Shown here: positions 1 through 9,132 of the stretch, in pieces
How the letters are laid out: each line of letters opens with the position of its first letter
Position numbering within the stretch: the first letter of the stretch is position 1
From: Marinobacterium litorale DSM 23545
Lineage (GTDB): Bacteria; Pseudomonadota; Gammaproteobacteria; Pseudomonadales; Balneatricaceae
Reading direction: 5' to 3'
Assembly (NCBI RefSeq): GCF_000428985.1
Contig: NZ_AUAZ01000003.1
Coordinates: forward strand, 239,324-303,323
DNA: 64,000 nucleotides
Made by a program: the position numbers and the translations under genes
Notes under the pieces: generated by a model
Databases searched by the model: none
Seen by the model: only the letters and a program-made list of their open reading frames with translations
Told to the model about the DNA's origin: nothing

Positions 1-1488
1 CTGGATGACGGCGGTGATGCCGGCTTCGGCCGCAGAGTCGATACCATCGCGGAACGGGAAGAAGGCGTCGGATGCCATGACGGAGCCTTTGACTTCCAGC
101 CCTTCATCGGCCGCTTTGATGCCGGCGATCTTGGCGGAGTAAACGCGGCTCATCTGGCCCGCGCCGATACCGATGGTCTGGCCGTCTTTGGCGTAGACAA
201 TGGCGTTGGACTTGACGAACTTGGCCACTTCCCAGCAGAACAGCAGATCGCGGATCTCCTGCTCTGAGGGCTGCTTCTTGGTAACAATCTTGAGCTGGGA
301 GGCATCCACCATACCCAGATCGCGATCCTGCACCAGCAGACCGCCGTTAACGCGTTTGTAGTCGAAAGCATGGGCGCGCTGGGCATCCCACTCACCGCAC
401 TCCAGAAGACGCACGTTGGGCTTGCTGGCGACGATGTCGGATGCTTCCTTGGTTACGCTCGGGGCGATGATCACTTCCACGAACTGACGTTCGACAATCA
501 CTTTGGCGGTGTCGCCGTCCAGCTCCCGGTTGAAGGCAATAATGCCGCCAAACGCCGAAGTCGGATCGGTCTGGAAGGCCCGGTTATAGGCTTCCAGGAT
601 GTCGTCACCAACGGCGACGCCACAGGGATTGGCGTGCTTGACGATCACGCAGGCCGGCTCTTTGAACGGCTTAACGCACTCCAGTGCCGCGTCGGTATCC
701 GCCACGTTGTTGTAGGACAGCGCTTTGCCCTGCAGTTGACGCGCTGTCGACACGCTGGGCTCGGCCGGGTTCGCTTCCACATAGAAGGCGGCGCGCTGAT
801 GCGGGTTCTCACCGTAGCGCATATCCTGCGCCTTGAGGAACTGGGTATTGAAGGTGCGGGGGAAATCCGCGGGCTCTTCATCTTCGCTTTCGACGATGGC
901 ACCCAGGTAGTTGGCGATCATGCCGTCGTAGGCGGCCGTATGTTCAAACGCTTTAACGGCCAGGTCGAAACGGGTGTTCTGGCTCAGGCCACCGTCTGCT
1001 TCCAGCTCTTTAAGAATGCTGTCGTAGTCAGTCGCATTGACGACGATGGCGACATCCTTGTGGTTTTTGGCCGCTGAACGAACCATGGTCGGACCGCCGA
1101 TATCGATGTTCTCGATCGCCATCGGCAGGTCACAATCCGGGCGCGCAATGGTCTGGGCAAAGGGATAAAGGTTGACCACGACCATGTCGATCGGATCGAT
1201 CCCGTGTTCCGCCATAACCGCGTCGTCAGTGCCGCGACGGCCAAGAATGCCGCCGTGGACTTTCGGGTGCAGGGTTTTGACACGGCCAGCCATCATCTCC
1301 GGAAAACCGGTGTAATCAGAGACTTCGGTGGCCGGAATGTCACTGTCCTGCAGCAGCTTGAAGGTGCCGCCGGTGGACAGGATTTCAACGCCCCGCGCGG
1401 TCAGGGCGCGGGCGAACTCTACAATACCGGTTTTATCCGACACGCTGATCAGCGCGCGGCGAATCGGGGTGGTGTTCTGCTCAGACAT
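1..1488 (-). CDS. purH: PurH, bifunctional AICAR formyltransferase/IMP cyclohydrolase (C-terminus cut by window edge)
   Basis: Catalyses the last two steps of de novo IMP synthesis in the cytoplasm. The reading frame starts at the ATG whose complement lies at 1486-1488 and stays open to base 1, giving 496 of about 525 residues. The N-terminal MGS-like cyclohydrolase domain starts [19 protein letters not shown] and has an STGGT phosphate loop. The transformylase domain carries the catalytic KHANPCG motif, and a TSAFGG motif follows. It is the last visible gene of the run prmA-DUF3426-dusB-fis-purH, 50 bases after fis. purD usually follows purH in relatives but would lie outside the window. Identity is certain from motifs; only the last 30 or so residues are missing. 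Confidence 0.97.
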   Translation of the reverse strand, partial: MSEQNTTPIRRALISVSDKTGIVEFARALTARGVEILSTGGTFKLLQDSDIPATEVSDYTGFPEMMAGRVKTLHPKVHGGILGRRGTDDAVMAEHGIDPIDMVVVNLYPFAQTIARPDCDLPMAIENIDIGGPTMVRSAAKNHKDVAIVVNATDYDSILKELEADGGLSQNTRFDLAVKAFEHTAAYDGMIANYLGAIVESEDEEPADFPRTFNTQFLKAQDMRYGENPHQRAAFYVEANPAEPSVSTARQLQGKALSYNNVADTDAALECVKPFKEPACVIVKHANPCGVAVGDDILEAYNRAFQTDPTSAFGGIIAFNRELDGDTAKVIVERQFVEVIIAPSVTKEASDIVASKPNVRLLECGEWDAQRAHAFDYKRVNGGLLVQDRDLGMVDASQLKIVTKKQPSEQEIRDLLFCWEVAKFVKSNAIVYAKDGQTIGIGAGQMSRVYSAKIAGIKAADEGLEVKGSVMASDAFFPFRDGIDSAAEAGITAVIQ

Positions 1489-1538
1489 GGTCTTGGGTCG
1501 CTTCTCTCTGTTCGCTGATTGCTCTCGATTGCTCTCGA

Positions 1539-1835
1539 TCAGAGCAGGCCGTACTGCTTTAGTTTCTTACGCAGTGTACCGCGGTTGAGCCCGAGTACTT
1601 CGGATGCCTTGGTCTGGTTGTCCTTGGTGTAAGCCATCACGCTCTCAAACAGCGGTGCTTCGATTTCAGACAGGACCATCTGGTACACGTCGGTAACCGG
1701 TTGACCATCGAGCTGCTGGAAGTAGCTGGTCAGCGACTGGTGAACGGTGTCACGCAGAGTCTGAGCCGGCATACCGGACTGCGGCTGGGTGGTTTGTGCA
1801 TACTGTTCCAAATCTTTGCTATCCACTGTACTCAT
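1539..1835 (-). CDS. fis: Fis family DNA-binding protein
   Basis: Nucleoid-associated DNA-bending protein, 98 residues, the usual length for Fis. The C-terminal helix-turn-helix (about residues 74-96) is near-canonical, with [17 protein letters not shown] and an end in KQYGLL. The N-terminal half carries the beta-hairpin arm and dimerisation helices (around LRDTVHQSL and [12 protein letters not shown]). It lies 16 bases downstream of dusB. The dusB-fis pairing is the standard gammaproteobacterial arrangement and implies co-transcription. The following purH suggests that Fis and purine synthesis are expressed from one operon here. Confidence 0.97.
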   Translation of the reverse strand: MSTVDSKDLEQYAQTTQPQSGMPAQTLRDTVHQSLTSYFQQLDGQPVTDVYQMVLSEIEAPLFESVMAYTKDNQTKASEVLGLNRGTLRKKLKQYGLL

Positions 1836-1851
1836 GTACCCAATCCTGGAT

Positions 1852-2826
1852 TCAAGCCGCCGCCGATGCCGCCATAAACCGCGTTACGGCGAGGACTTGA
1901 TCACGTGTTGTTTCTAGTTGATTAAAGTGCTTCCTAAACCCGGCAGCGTCCGGATGTTGCTGCAGGTACCAACCCACATGTTTACGCGCGATGCGCACAC
2001 CCATGTAGTCACCGTAAAACGCGTGGAGAGCGTTCAGGTGAGAGATCAGGATATCCAGAATCTCGGCTGGTTGTGGTTCGGGCAGCTTCGTTTCGTTGCG
2101 CAGGAAATGATCGATCTCGCGAAAAATCCAGGGACGCCCCTGGGCCGCACGACCGATCATAACCGCCGTGGCGCCGGTGTGATCCAATACCCGACGCGCT
2201 TTCTCCGGCGAGTCGATATCGCCATTGGCGAAAACCGGGATCGAGACCTGGCGGCATATGCGCGCGATGGTGTCGTACTCCGCTTCGCCCTGATATCGGT
2301 CTGACCGGGTTCGTCCGTGGACCGCCAGTGCGGCTATGCCAGCGTTTTGTGCCAGTTGAGCAACGCGCTCTCCATTGCGCATATCCGGTGACCAGCCCGT
2401 GCGAATCTTGAGTGTCACCGGTACCTCGACCGCTTCCACGACCGCTTGCAGAATCTCATCGACCAGCCCTTCATCACGCAGCAGGGCAGAACCGGCAGCC
2501 TTGTTACAGACTTTTTTGGCCGGGCAGCCCATGTTGATATCGATGATCTGAGCACCGCGTTTCACATTCATGCGAGCCGCGTTGGCCATCATCTCGGGGT
2601 CACCACCGGCGATCTGGACCGAGCGGGGTTCGGTCTCACCCTGATGGTTGAGTCGTTGAGCGGATTTGCGTGAGTTCCAGAGCCGTGTGTCGGAGGTCAC
2701 CATTTCGGAGACGACCAGCCCTGCTCCCATTTGGCGGCAGAGGGCGCGAAACGGACGGTCTGTAACCCCTGCCATCGGTGCCAGTACAACCTGACTGTCA
2801 ATGGTGTAAGGGCCGATCTGAATCAT
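1852..2826 (-). CDS. dusB: tRNA-dihydrouridine synthase B
   Basis: FMN-dependent reduction of uridine to dihydrouridine in the tRNA D-loop; 324 residues, normal length. The N-terminal TIM barrel opens with the FMN-binding LAPMAGVTDRPFR segment. The catalytic cysteine is C101 in the DINMGCPAKKVCNKAAG motif, and a VHGRTRSDRY motif follows. The C-terminal helical domain contains RKHVGWYL. It sits between the DUF3426 gene and fis, as in Pseudomonas and relatives. The ATG has no better upstream alternative. Confidence 0.96.
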   Translation of the reverse strand: MIQIGPYTIDSQVVLAPMAGVTDRPFRALCRQMGAGLVVSEMVTSDTRLWNSRKSAQRLNHQGETEPRSVQIAGGDPEMMANAARMNVKRGAQIIDINMGCPAKKVCNKAAGSALLRDEGLVDEILQAVVEAVEVPVTLKIRTGWSPDMRNGERVAQLAQNAGIAALAVHGRTRSDRYQGEAEYDTIARICRQVSIPVFANGDIDSPEKARRVLDHTGATAVMIGRAAQGRPWIFREIDHFLRNETKLPEPQPAEILDILISHLNALHAFYGDYMGVRIARKHVGWYLQQHPDAAGFRKHFNQLETTRDQVLAVTRFMAASAAA

Positions 2827-3001
2827 CTCGCACCTGCCAAAACGAAAGAATTACTGACCCTGGCCGCGGGGACCGGGTTATTTGGAAGGCGGCCAATGAT
2901 ACTCTTTCGGGGGGTGGGCTCCAACCCGTTTTTGTTGGTTTTTTGATCGATATCGGGGTTGACCCGGAGCTGAATTTGGGCGTTTGGTAGTCAGGCGGCG
3001 C

Positions 3002-3961
3002 TTAGATATCGGGCTTCAGGTCCAGGGTATAGCTTACGGCCTGAGCCCCCGGGTCAGTGATCTCCAGTTGCAGTTCGATCGGTGTGCCAGCGGGCATCAG
3101 TCGATCCGGGTAGCTTTCAGCTGTGAGGTATTGGAACGGTCTGAAGAGACGCTGTGCGACCCGCTGCCCTTTTACATCGGTGAATGTCAGCTCGAGGGCT
3201 GGAAAAGGCTGCGAAAAGGCGGCGTCGTTCAGCAAACGGATATCGACAGTCAGGGCATCGGCGTAGGCTGGGTGGGGACGTACCACCATCTGCTGGGTTT
3301 CGATAGCGTCAACAGCGGTATGATTCAGCTGGCAGGGTAACCGCTCGCAGGCAAGGACGTAGATCGGTTGTAACTCCGGGCGTAAAGCCAGGGTGGCGCG
3401 TTCGAACCAGAAATACTGACCGCCCAGAGCCATGAGGGCCAGCAGACAGGCGAGCATCCAGCCGGCGGTGACAAAGGGGTCGGTTTCCTCCTCACTGATC
3501 TCCAGCACGATCGGCTCTGCCTGCAGCCGCGGGATGCCATCGGGGTCTGTATCGGACTGTGGGGCCGGCGTGGCCTCTGCCGCGATCGGCTCGGGAACCG
3601 GTTGTCCTTGATCTGTACTGGAGGGCGTATCCGCTGGCGGGTTCTGGCGTTGTCTGGGGCTAGCCTCCTCGGAGGTTGCCTCGGAGGCAGGTTTGGGAGG
3701 CACCGGTGACGGTCGTGCACGTGAAACCGGGGTCGCGCCTGTTGCGCGCGGCTTGGGGGCAGAGGGTTGCGCAACGGTACTCGTTTTGTTTTTGCTGGCG
3801 GCCTCCAGACGTCTCTGAAGGCGGCGTGCTTCGATACGAGCATCAAACACCGTAAGACAACTACCACAGCGCACCTGGCCCTGTGCAAGTTTGACCTGTC
3901 CTTCGGTAACCCGGAAGCGCGAATGGCAATCCGGACATTCGGTGATGATCGTCGTTGTCAT
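3002..3961 (-). CDS. Zinc-ribbon and DUF3426 membrane protein
   Basis: 319-residue protein of unknown function. The N-terminus is an MJ0042-type zinc ribbon with C9-x2-C12 and C32-x2-C35. A long Pro/Ala/Glu-rich low-complexity linker covers about residues 65-155. A single membrane segment follows (about 168-188), and the remaining 130 residues form the DUF3426 domain, predicted outside the cytoplasm. It starts 4 bases after the prmA stop, so it is co-translated with prmA. The same neighbour occurs between prmA and dusB in many gammaproteobacteria. The layout suggests a cytoplasmic zinc-binding head with an envelope-facing domain, but no role is established. Confidence 0.9.
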   Translation of the reverse strand: MTTTIITECPDCHSRFRVTEGQVKLAQGQVRCGSCLTVFDARIEARRLQRRLEAASKNKTSTVAQPSAPKPRATGATPVSRARPSPVPPKPASEATSEEASPRQRQNPPADTPSSTDQGQPVPEPIAAEATPAPQSDTDPDGIPRLQAEPIVLEISEEETDPFVTAGWMLACLLALMALGGQYFWFERATLALRPELQPIYVLACERLPCQLNHTAVDAIETQQMVVRPHPAYADALTVDIRLLNDAAFSQPFPALELTFTDVKGQRVAQRLFRPFQYLTAESYPDRLMPAGTPIELQLEITDPGAQAVSYTLDLKPDI

Positions 3962-3965
3962 CGCT

Positions 3966-4865
3966 CTAGCGTTTGCTTCCTGTCAGACGAATCCAGCCAT
4001 CGCGTTCGACCGGTGTCTCCATATCAAACCATTTTTGATACGCCAGGGAAACCGCTTCAGCCTGGTCAGCCAAGAGCCCGGAGAGCAGAATTTTACCCCC
4101 GGGGCGAACCAGCGCTTCCAGGGTTGGTGCGAGCTCGACCAGGGGGCCGGCCAGAATATTGGCTACCAGTGTATCGGCTTGGGCCTTGGGCGCAGACTCG
4201 GGCAGCCAGGCTTCAAGCCTGTCATCTGTCAGATGGTTGCGCGCCAGGTTGTCCCGGGTTGCAGTCAATGCCTGGGTATCGATATCCACGGCGATCACAT
4301 GCTTTGCACCCAGCAGGAGGGCCGCGATACCCAGGATACCGCTGCCACAGCCGTAATCGACAATCAGCTGACCTTCCAGGTCTTGCGCATCGAGCCACTC
4401 GAGGCAGAGTGCCGTGGTTGGATGGGTGCCGGTGCCGAACGCAAGGCCTGGATCAAGCAGGAGGTTGACGGCCCCGGGGTCCGGCGCTTCACGCCAGCTG
4501 GGGCAAACCCACAGGCGCTTGCCAAACTGCATGGGGTGGTAGCTCTCCATCCATTCGCGCTCCCAGTCTTTATCTTCAAGAATTTCGGCGTGAAACTGGG
4601 GTAGATCGACGGTGGCGGCGGTACTGATAGAGCGCTGTGCTTCAGTGAGCAGCGCCAGTGTTTCCTGCAGATCGTGTTCGGCGGCAAATAGACCGGTGAC
4701 TACCGTCTTGCGCCAGAGTGGGGTGGTGCCCAGCTCGGGTTCGAAAATCGGGTTGTCTTCGGCATCCTGATAGGTCACGGCGGCGCAGCCGGCGGCCAGC
4801 AGCAGATCTTCGTATTGTTCAGCCTGTTCGGGGGGCGTTTCGACTTTTAATTGCAGCCAGGGCAT
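3966..4865 (-). CDS. prmA: Ribosomal protein L11 methyltransferase
   Basis: Trimethylates lysines and the N-terminus of ribosomal protein L11 using S-adenosylmethionine. 299 residues, close to the usual length of about 293. The N-terminal substrate-recognition domain (about 1-55) is followed by a Rossmann methyltransferase domain with LDPGLAFGTGTHPTT, the SAM motif VDYGCGSGILGIAA, and LVANILAGPLVEL. It heads the run to purH. A rho-independent terminator separates it from accC upstream, so it probably has its own promoter near the inverted repeat at 4890-4914. Confidence 0.96.
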   Translation of the reverse strand: MPWLQLKVETPPEQAEQYEDLLLAAGCAAVTYQDAEDNPIFEPELGTTPLWRKTVVTGLFAAEHDLQETLALLTEAQRSISTAATVDLPQFHAEILEDKDWEREWMESYHPMQFGKRLWVCPSWREAPDPGAVNLLLDPGLAFGTGTHPTTALCLEWLDAQDLEGQLIVDYGCGSGILGIAALLLGAKHVIAVDIDTQALTATRDNLARNHLTDDRLEAWLPESAPKAQADTLVANILAGPLVELAPTLEALVRPGGKILLSGLLADQAEAVSLAYQKWFDMETPVERDGWIRLTGSKR

Positions 4866-4889
4866 GGGGTACTCCGTTGTCGGCTTACA

Positions 4890-4914
4890 GGGTCAGTATC
4901 GCCTATACTGACCC
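4890..4914. promoter_or_regulatory. Perfect 10-bp inverted repeat upstream of prmA
   Basis: Two perfectly complementary 10-base arms (4890-4899 and 4905-4914, gggtcagtat and its complement) surround a 5-base spacer. The site lies 24 bases upstream of the prmA start and downstream of the accC terminator, where the promoter of the prmA-purH run should be. It could be a repressor operator or a leader hairpin. No T-run follows it, so it is not a terminator. The regulator is unknown. Confidence 0.5.
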
Positions 4915-4932
4915 GGTGTGCAGAGTGCCATC

Positions 4933-4958
4933 AAAAAAGCCCGCTGGCGCGGGCTTTT
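4933..4958 (-). terminator. Rho-independent terminator after accBC
   Basis: The 7-bp GC-rich stem agcccgc/gcgggct has a four-base loop. An A-run lies on one side and a T-run on the other, so it can act in both directions. It lies 21 bases beyond the accC stop and separates accBC from prmA. Confidence 0.85.
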
Positions 4959-4978
4959 CGCGGCGTCCGGGTTGAGAA

Positions 4979-6319
4979 TCAGAGCCCGAGCTTTTTCTCC
5001 AGGTAGTGGATATTGACGCCGCCGCGGGCAAAGTTGGCATCGCGCACGATATCGTTGTGCAGCGGGATATTGGTCTTGATCCCTTCGACTACCATTTCGT
5101 CCAGTGCGTTCTGCATGCGGTTCAGCGCGGTTTCCCGATCTTCGGCCCAGGTGATCAGTTTGGCGATCAATGAGTCGTAGTGGGGAGGAACTGTGTAACC
5201 CCCGTAGAGGTGCGAGTCTACACGGATACCGTTGCCGCCCGGGGCATGGTAGTAGCTGACGCGGCCAGGGCTGGGCATAAAGGTTCGCGGGTCTTCGGCA
5301 TTGATTCGACACTCGAACGCATGACCGTTGAGTTTGACATCTTCCTGCTTGATCGTCAGCGGCATACCGGAGGCGATGCGCAGCTGCTCCTTGACGATGT
5401 CGACGCCGGTGACCTGCTCGGTAACCGGATGCTCTACCTGGACACGGGTGTTCATCTCAATAAAGTAGAAGCCGCCATCTTCGTACAGGAACTCAAAGGT
5501 ACCTGCGCCACGGTAACCGATCTCGATGCAGGCATCCACGCAAGCCTTAAGCACGTCAGCCCGGGCCTGGGGGTCGATACCCGGTGCGGGGGCTTCTTCC
5601 ACCACTTTCTGGTGGCGGCGTTGCAGCGAGCAGTCACGATCATAGAGGTGGATCGCATTGCCCTGGCCATCAGCCAGCACCTGGACCTCCACGTGGCGAG
5701 GCTTCTCGAGAAACTTCTCCATGTAGACCGTTTCATCGCCAAAGGCCGCTTTTGCCTCGGATCGGGTGACCTGTACCGCATTGGTCAGGTGGGCTTCGGT
5801 GTGGACAACACGCATACCGCGACCACCACCGCCGGCAGCCGCTTTGATGATGACCGGGTAACCGATGCGTTTGGCGACTTTATGCAGGGTTTCGGGATCT
5901 TCCGGCAATGGGCCGTCAGAACCGGGTACGGTGGGTACGCCAGCTTTCTTCATCGCCTCGATGGCAGACACTTTGTCCCCCATCAGGCGAATTGTTTCGG
6001 CACGCGGGCCAATGAAGGTAAAGCCTGACTGTTCCACCTGCTCAGCGAAACCGGCGTTTTCCGCCAGGAAGCCGTAGCCGGGATGAATGCCGACCGAATC
6101 GGTGACTTCAGCCGCGCTGATGATGGAGGGGATGTTGAGATAACTCTGGGCGGACGGAGCCGGGCCAATGCAGACGGCTTCGTCCGCGAGCCGGACGTGC
6201 ATCAGGTCCCGGTCGGCCACGGAGTGAACCGCCACGGTCTTGATACCCAGCTCCTTGCAGGCTCGCAGGATACGCAGTGCGATTTCACCGCGGTTGGCTA
6301 TGAGCACTTTATCGAGCAT
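4979..6319 (-). CDS. accC: Biotin carboxylase subunit of acetyl-CoA carboxylase
   Basis: Carboxylates the biotin carried on AccB with ATP and bicarbonate, the first half-reaction of malonyl-CoA formation. 446 residues; E. coli AccC has 449. The N-terminal domain starts [20 protein letters not shown]. The ATP-grasp domain has the glycine-rich [12 protein letters not shown] loop, and the active-site region reads [14 protein letters not shown]. It is followed by the C-terminal domain. It lies 36 bases after accB in the standard accBC operon and is followed by a terminator. Confidence 0.98.
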   Translation of the reverse strand: MLDKVLIANRGEIALRILRACKELGIKTVAVHSVADRDLMHVRLADEAVCIGPAPSAQSYLNIPSIISAAEVTDSVGIHPGYGFLAENAGFAEQVEQSGFTFIGPRAETIRLMGDKVSAIEAMKKAGVPTVPGSDGPLPEDPETLHKVAKRIGYPVIIKAAAGGGGRGMRVVHTEAHLTNAVQVTRSEAKAAFGDETVYMEKFLEKPRHVEVQVLADGQGNAIHLYDRDCSLQRRHQKVVEEAPAPGIDPQARADVLKACVDACIEIGYRGAGTFEFLYEDGGFYFIEMNTRVQVEHPVTEQVTGVDIVKEQLRIASGMPLTIKQEDVKLNGHAFECRINAEDPRTFMPSPGRVSYYHAPGGNGIRVDSHLYGGYTVPPHYDSLIAKLITWAEDRETALNRMQNALDEMVVEGIKTNIPLHNDIVRDANFARGGVNIHYLEKKLGL

Positions 6320-6355
6320 CGTTTAGATATCCTCGGATCAGGTTCGTGACGGGCT

Positions 6356-6826
6356 TCAGGCGATGACGATCAGCGGCTGATCGTATTCCACCGGCTGGCC
6401 ATCCTCGACCAGAATCGCTTCGATAACGCCGGATTTATCGGCCTCAATCTGGTTCATCATCTTCATCGCTTCGACAATGCAGATTACGTCACCGGCCTTA
6501 ACGCTCTGGCCTACTTCCACGAAGGGGGCTGCGGTGGGAGAGGGTGAGCGATAAAAAGTGCCGACCATCGGTGAACGTACCGAATGTCCGGTGGGCTCGG
6601 CATCAACGGACGCTGCGGCCGGAGCCTCCGGCGCACTGGGTGCCGGCATCGGCTGCTGAGGTGCAGCCGCCATCTGGGGCATCGGCATCGGGGCGTAGGC
6701 TGCCTGCTGAACCAGGCCGGAAGCCCGGCTGATGCGGACTGATTCCTCACCCTCTTTGATCTCGATCTCGTTAATATTGGACTCTTCGAGCAGCTCGATC
6801 AGTTTTTTGACTTTGCGGATATCCAT
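6356..6826 (-). CDS. accB: Biotin carboxyl carrier protein of acetyl-CoA carboxylase
   Basis: Carries the covalently bound biotin of acetyl-CoA carboxylase. I chose the ATG at 6824-6826 (complement), giving 156 residues starting [16 protein letters not shown], the same length as E. coli AccB. The open frame extends further upstream, but that part has no family similarity. A Pro/Ala/Met-rich linker covers about residues 41-75. The biotinyl domain follows, with the modified lysine K122 in the EAMKM motif. First gene of accBC. The biotin operon at 49127-53604 in the same window makes its cofactor. Confidence 0.97.
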   Translation of the reverse strand: MDIRKVKKLIELLEESNINEIEIKEGEESVRISRASGLVQQAAYAPMPMPQMAAAPQQPMPAPSAPEAPAAASVDAEPTGHSVRSPMVGTFYRSPSPTAAPFVEVGQSVKAGDVICIVEAMKMMNQIEADKSGVIEAILVEDGQPVEYDQPLIVIA

Positions 6827-7021
6827 CAGAATAGATTCTCGGAACGTTTTCTGGATTGATGTTGGTGATGGCGGGTGCCGGAGAACCGGACCTGCCGGAC
6901 CCCAACCAGACAGAGCCAAGGGCCTGTAAAGTCGTCGGGTCGCGAATTGACGGTAAGTGTGCATCAAACCCCGTTTGCTGTCCATTTGCGGTGACCACTT
7001 TCCTGCATTAAGCAGCAGTTT

Positions 7022-7046
7022 GCCGACGTTTTCGGCTGTTTTTTTT
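7022..7046 (+). terminator. Possible terminator hairpin with T-run, no obvious upstream gene
   Basis: A 5-bp stem gccga/tcggc with a 5-base loop is followed by a T-rich tract on the plus strand. Nothing on the plus strand is transcribed into it as far as I can see. It is either chance or the end of a short unannotated transcript. The stem is weak. Confidence 0.25.
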
Positions 7047-7150
7047 CGATATTGTCTGTTTTTTGCCCAATCAGGATTGTGTTCTGCGCCCACACTCGGT
7101 GCTGCCGTCGAGCGAGTGCGTCATAACGGTTTGCGGCGCGGGTGTGTCCG

Positions 7151-7179
7151 TTGACCGGTGACGGGAAATTCGCCATAGT
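7151..7179 (+). promoter_or_regulatory. Candidate sigma70 promoter for the DUF2333-parA unit
   Basis: The -35 hexamer TTGACC (5 of 6 to consensus) and the -10 hexamer CATAGT (4 of 6) are separated by exactly 17 bases. This would start transcription near 7186, about 40 bases before the TTG start of the DUF2333 gene. Assigned by eye only. Confidence 0.5.
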
Positions 7180-7224
7180 GCAACGCATCATAAATCGGTT
7201 TGAACGCACGATAAGGACGGTGTT

Positions 7225-8271
7225 TTGGATAGCCTGCAACGAATCTGGTTAAGGTGCTGGGATGGTGTAGTGGCGCGATTGGGGCGCGGGCGCATCGCGC
7301 AGGCGGTGCTGGCGCTGGTTGTGCTCTATCTGCTGATCGCTGTCATTATCGGTATCTACTGGAGTTTCGAGCCATCGCGTTTTTCCGTCGACGAGCTGGC
7401 TCAACAGCAGGCGCAGGCGCGAAATCAGCAACCCGTGGTGGGTTATCACACGACCGCGGCATTGATTGGCATTGGTGAAACACTGCTTGAAAAACCCGGT
7501 GGGTATCTGAGTAATGATCGTTTCCCACCGGGCCTGTGGCTCGACAATATGCCGAATTGGGAGTTTGGTGCGTTGGTCCAGGCACGCGACATGGCGCGTG
7601 CCCTGCGCAAAACATTCAGCCGTTCGCAATCCCAGTCCACGGAAAACCCGGATCTGGCCGAAGCGGAGCCGCTGCTGCATTTTGATTCAAACAGCTGGAT
7701 TCTGCCCTCCACCGAAGGCGAGTACCGCAAGGCGCTGAAAGCGCTGCGTGCCTATCAGGCGGGACTGGGTGACAGTGGTGCCAGCTCGACACAGTTTTAT
7801 GCCAGGGCGGATAACCTGCGGGATTGGCTGGGTGATGTATCGACCCGTCTGGGCAGTCTTTCGCAGCGGCTCAGTGCGAGCGTTGGTCAGCGTCGCCTGA
7901 ACACCGATCTGGCGGGCAGCCCCGGTGCCACTCAGTCTACCGCTACGGCGAAGCAGAGCGATATTCAGACGCCCTGGCTTGAAATCGATGATGTGTTTTA
8001 TGAGGCCAGGGGGACCGCCTGGGCTCTGATCCAACTGTTAGAGGCGGTGGAGCGCGACTTCGGTGAGACCCTGGATAAAAAGGGAGCCCGTGTCAGCGTC
8101 GATCAGATTATCCGCGAACTGGAAGCGACCCAGACGATGATCTGGAGTCCGGTGATTCTCAACGGTAGCGAGTTCGGTTTTCTAGCCAACCATTCCCTGG
8201 TGATGGCTTCGTATATTTCACGTGCCAATGCCGCCATTATCGACCTGCGTGAGCTGCTCTCGCAGGGGTGA
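7225..8271 (+). CDS. DUF2333 family inner-membrane protein
   Basis: 348 residues starting at TTG, with an AAGGACGG ribosome binding site just upstream. One N-terminal membrane helix (about residues 26-46) is followed by a roughly 300-residue region rich in helices. This region contains the conserved-looking GGYLSNDRFPPGLWLDNMP and FHFDSNSW-like segments typical of the DUF2333 family. No catalytic motif is visible. A parA-like gene follows 42 bases downstream in the same direction, so the two are probably co-expressed. Function unknown; the single anchor and large extracytoplasmic part suggest an envelope role. Confidence 0.88.
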   Translation: MDSLQRIWLRCWDGVVARLGRGRIAQAVLALVVLYLLIAVIIGIYWSFEPSRFSVDELAQQQAQARNQQPVVGYHTTAALIGIGETLLEKPGGYLSNDRFPPGLWLDNMPNWEFGALVQARDMARALRKTFSRSQSQSTENPDLAEAEPLLHFDSNSWILPSTEGEYRKALKALRAYQAGLGDSGASSTQFYARADNLRDWLGDVSTRLGSLSQRLSASVGQRRLNTDLAGSPGATQSTATAKQSDIQTPWLEIDDVFYEARGTAWALIQLLEAVERDFGETLDKKGARVSVDQIIRELEATQTMIWSPVILNGSEFGFLANHSLVMASYISRANAAIIDLRELLSQG

Positions 8272-8313
8272 TGGGAGCCTTTTGGGCGGACAGCGCGAAT
8301 AGAGGATGTTGAA

Positions 8314-9090
8314 ATGCGTCGAGTGGTATTCAATCAGAAAGGTGGCGTGGGCAAGTCCAGTATCGCGGTTAACCTGGCCGCAATCAGTGCTGCCCGGGGG
8401 GTAAAGACACTGGTGGTGGACCTGGATCCTCAGTGCAACTCGACTCACTACCTGCTCGGGGACGATGCTAATAACCCTGAAAGTGATATCCGCGACTTTT
8501 TTGAACAAACCCTGAGCTTTCAGCTCAAACCCACGCATCCGGAAGGCTATGTACACCGGACGCCGTTTGCGAATCTGGCGTTGATACCCTCTCATCCGGA
8601 TCTGGGTGATCTGCAATCCAAACTGGAGTCCAAGCACAAGATCTACAAGCTCAAGGATGCGCTGGAAACGCTGATGGAGAGTTATCAGGCGATCTATATC
8701 GATACGCCCCCGGCGTTTAACTTCTTTGCGCTCTCGGCGCTGTGCGCGGCGGACCGTTGCCTGATTCCGTTTGACTGCGATGATTTTGCGCGTCAGGCAC
8801 TGTATAGCCTGCTCAATAATGTGCAGGAGACGCGGGAAGATCATAACCGCGACCTGGAAGTGGAAGGGATCGTTGTTAACCAGTATCAGCCGCGCGCCTC
8901 CCTGCCGCAGAAAATCGTGGCCGAACTGCGGGGAGAGAATCTGCCGGTATTGGAAACGCTGATTCCGGCGTCAGTCAAAATGAAAGAATCGCACACCGCA
9001 GCGAAACCGCTGATCCAGCTTGCGCCCAAGCATCGCCTGACCGAGGCATTCGTGAGCCTCTATGACGAGTTACATCAAGGGAAGAAGTAG
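8314..9090 (+). CDS. ParA family ATPase, orphan (no ParB nearby)
   Basis: 258-residue deviant Walker A ATPase of the ParA/MinD/Soj superfamily. The N-terminus shows the signature KGGVGKSS (K9 deviant lysine, K14 P-loop lysine). It is followed by VVDLDPQCNST, and a Walker B-like IYIDTPPAF segment follows. These proteins dimerise on ATP and position DNA or protein cargo. There is no parB, parS-like site or oriC gene set beside it, and the length fits the chromosomal orphan group. The linked DUF2333 membrane protein may be a partner, which is inference. Confidence 0.9.
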   Translation: MRRVVFNQKGGVGKSSIAVNLAAISAARGVKTLVVDLDPQCNSTHYLLGDDANNPESDIRDFFEQTLSFQLKPTHPEGYVHRTPFANLALIPSHPDLGDLQSKLESKHKIYKLKDALETLMESYQAIYIDTPPAFNFFALSALCAADRCLIPFDCDDFARQALYSLLNNVQETREDHNRDLEVEGIVVNQYQPRASLPQKIVAELRGENLPVLETLIPASVKMKESHTAAKPLIQLAPKHRLTEAFVSLYDELHQGKK

Positions 9091-9106
9091 GCCGAGCCGG
9101 AAATGA

Positions 9107-9132
9107 CCGCCAGCGCGTTAGCGCTGCTGGCG
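9107..9132. other. GC-rich hairpin between parA and hpt units
   Basis: Nearly complementary arms around ccgccagcgc and gcgctgctggcgg enclose a short loop. It stands between the convergent parA and mini-protein/hpt transcripts, where a terminator is expected. There is no clear T-run on either side, so it is at best a weak or factor-dependent terminator. Confidence 0.4.

Larger units (their letters stand above)
6827..7224. other. Intergenic region between divergent accB and DUF2333 genes
   Basis: 398 bases without a convincing gene on either strand. The open frames here are short, overlap accB or carry no recognisable domain; aroQ, which often precedes accB, is absent. The region must hold the accBC promoter, which I could not place with confidence. 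It also holds a good plus-strand sigma70-like promoter at 7151-7179 and a hairpin with a T-run at 7022-7046. Confidence 0.7.

Noticed and set aside
370-1077. 235-codon plus-strand frame opposite purH
   Set aside because: It lies entirely antisense to a purH frame with full catalytic motifs and shows no domain of its own; a shadow of GC-rich codon use.
5180-6028. 282-codon plus-strand frame opposite accC
   Set aside because: Antisense to clear biotin carboxylase motifs, no ribosome site or recognisable domain.
6827-7093. Longer accB frame starting at 7093
   Set aside because: The extra 89 residues have no similarity to biotin carrier proteins; the inner ATG gives exactly the usual 156 residues.
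8218-8844. 208-codon minus-strand frame across DUF2333 and parA
   Set aside because: Runs antisense to two genes with good evidence and has a composition typical of reverse-frame translation.
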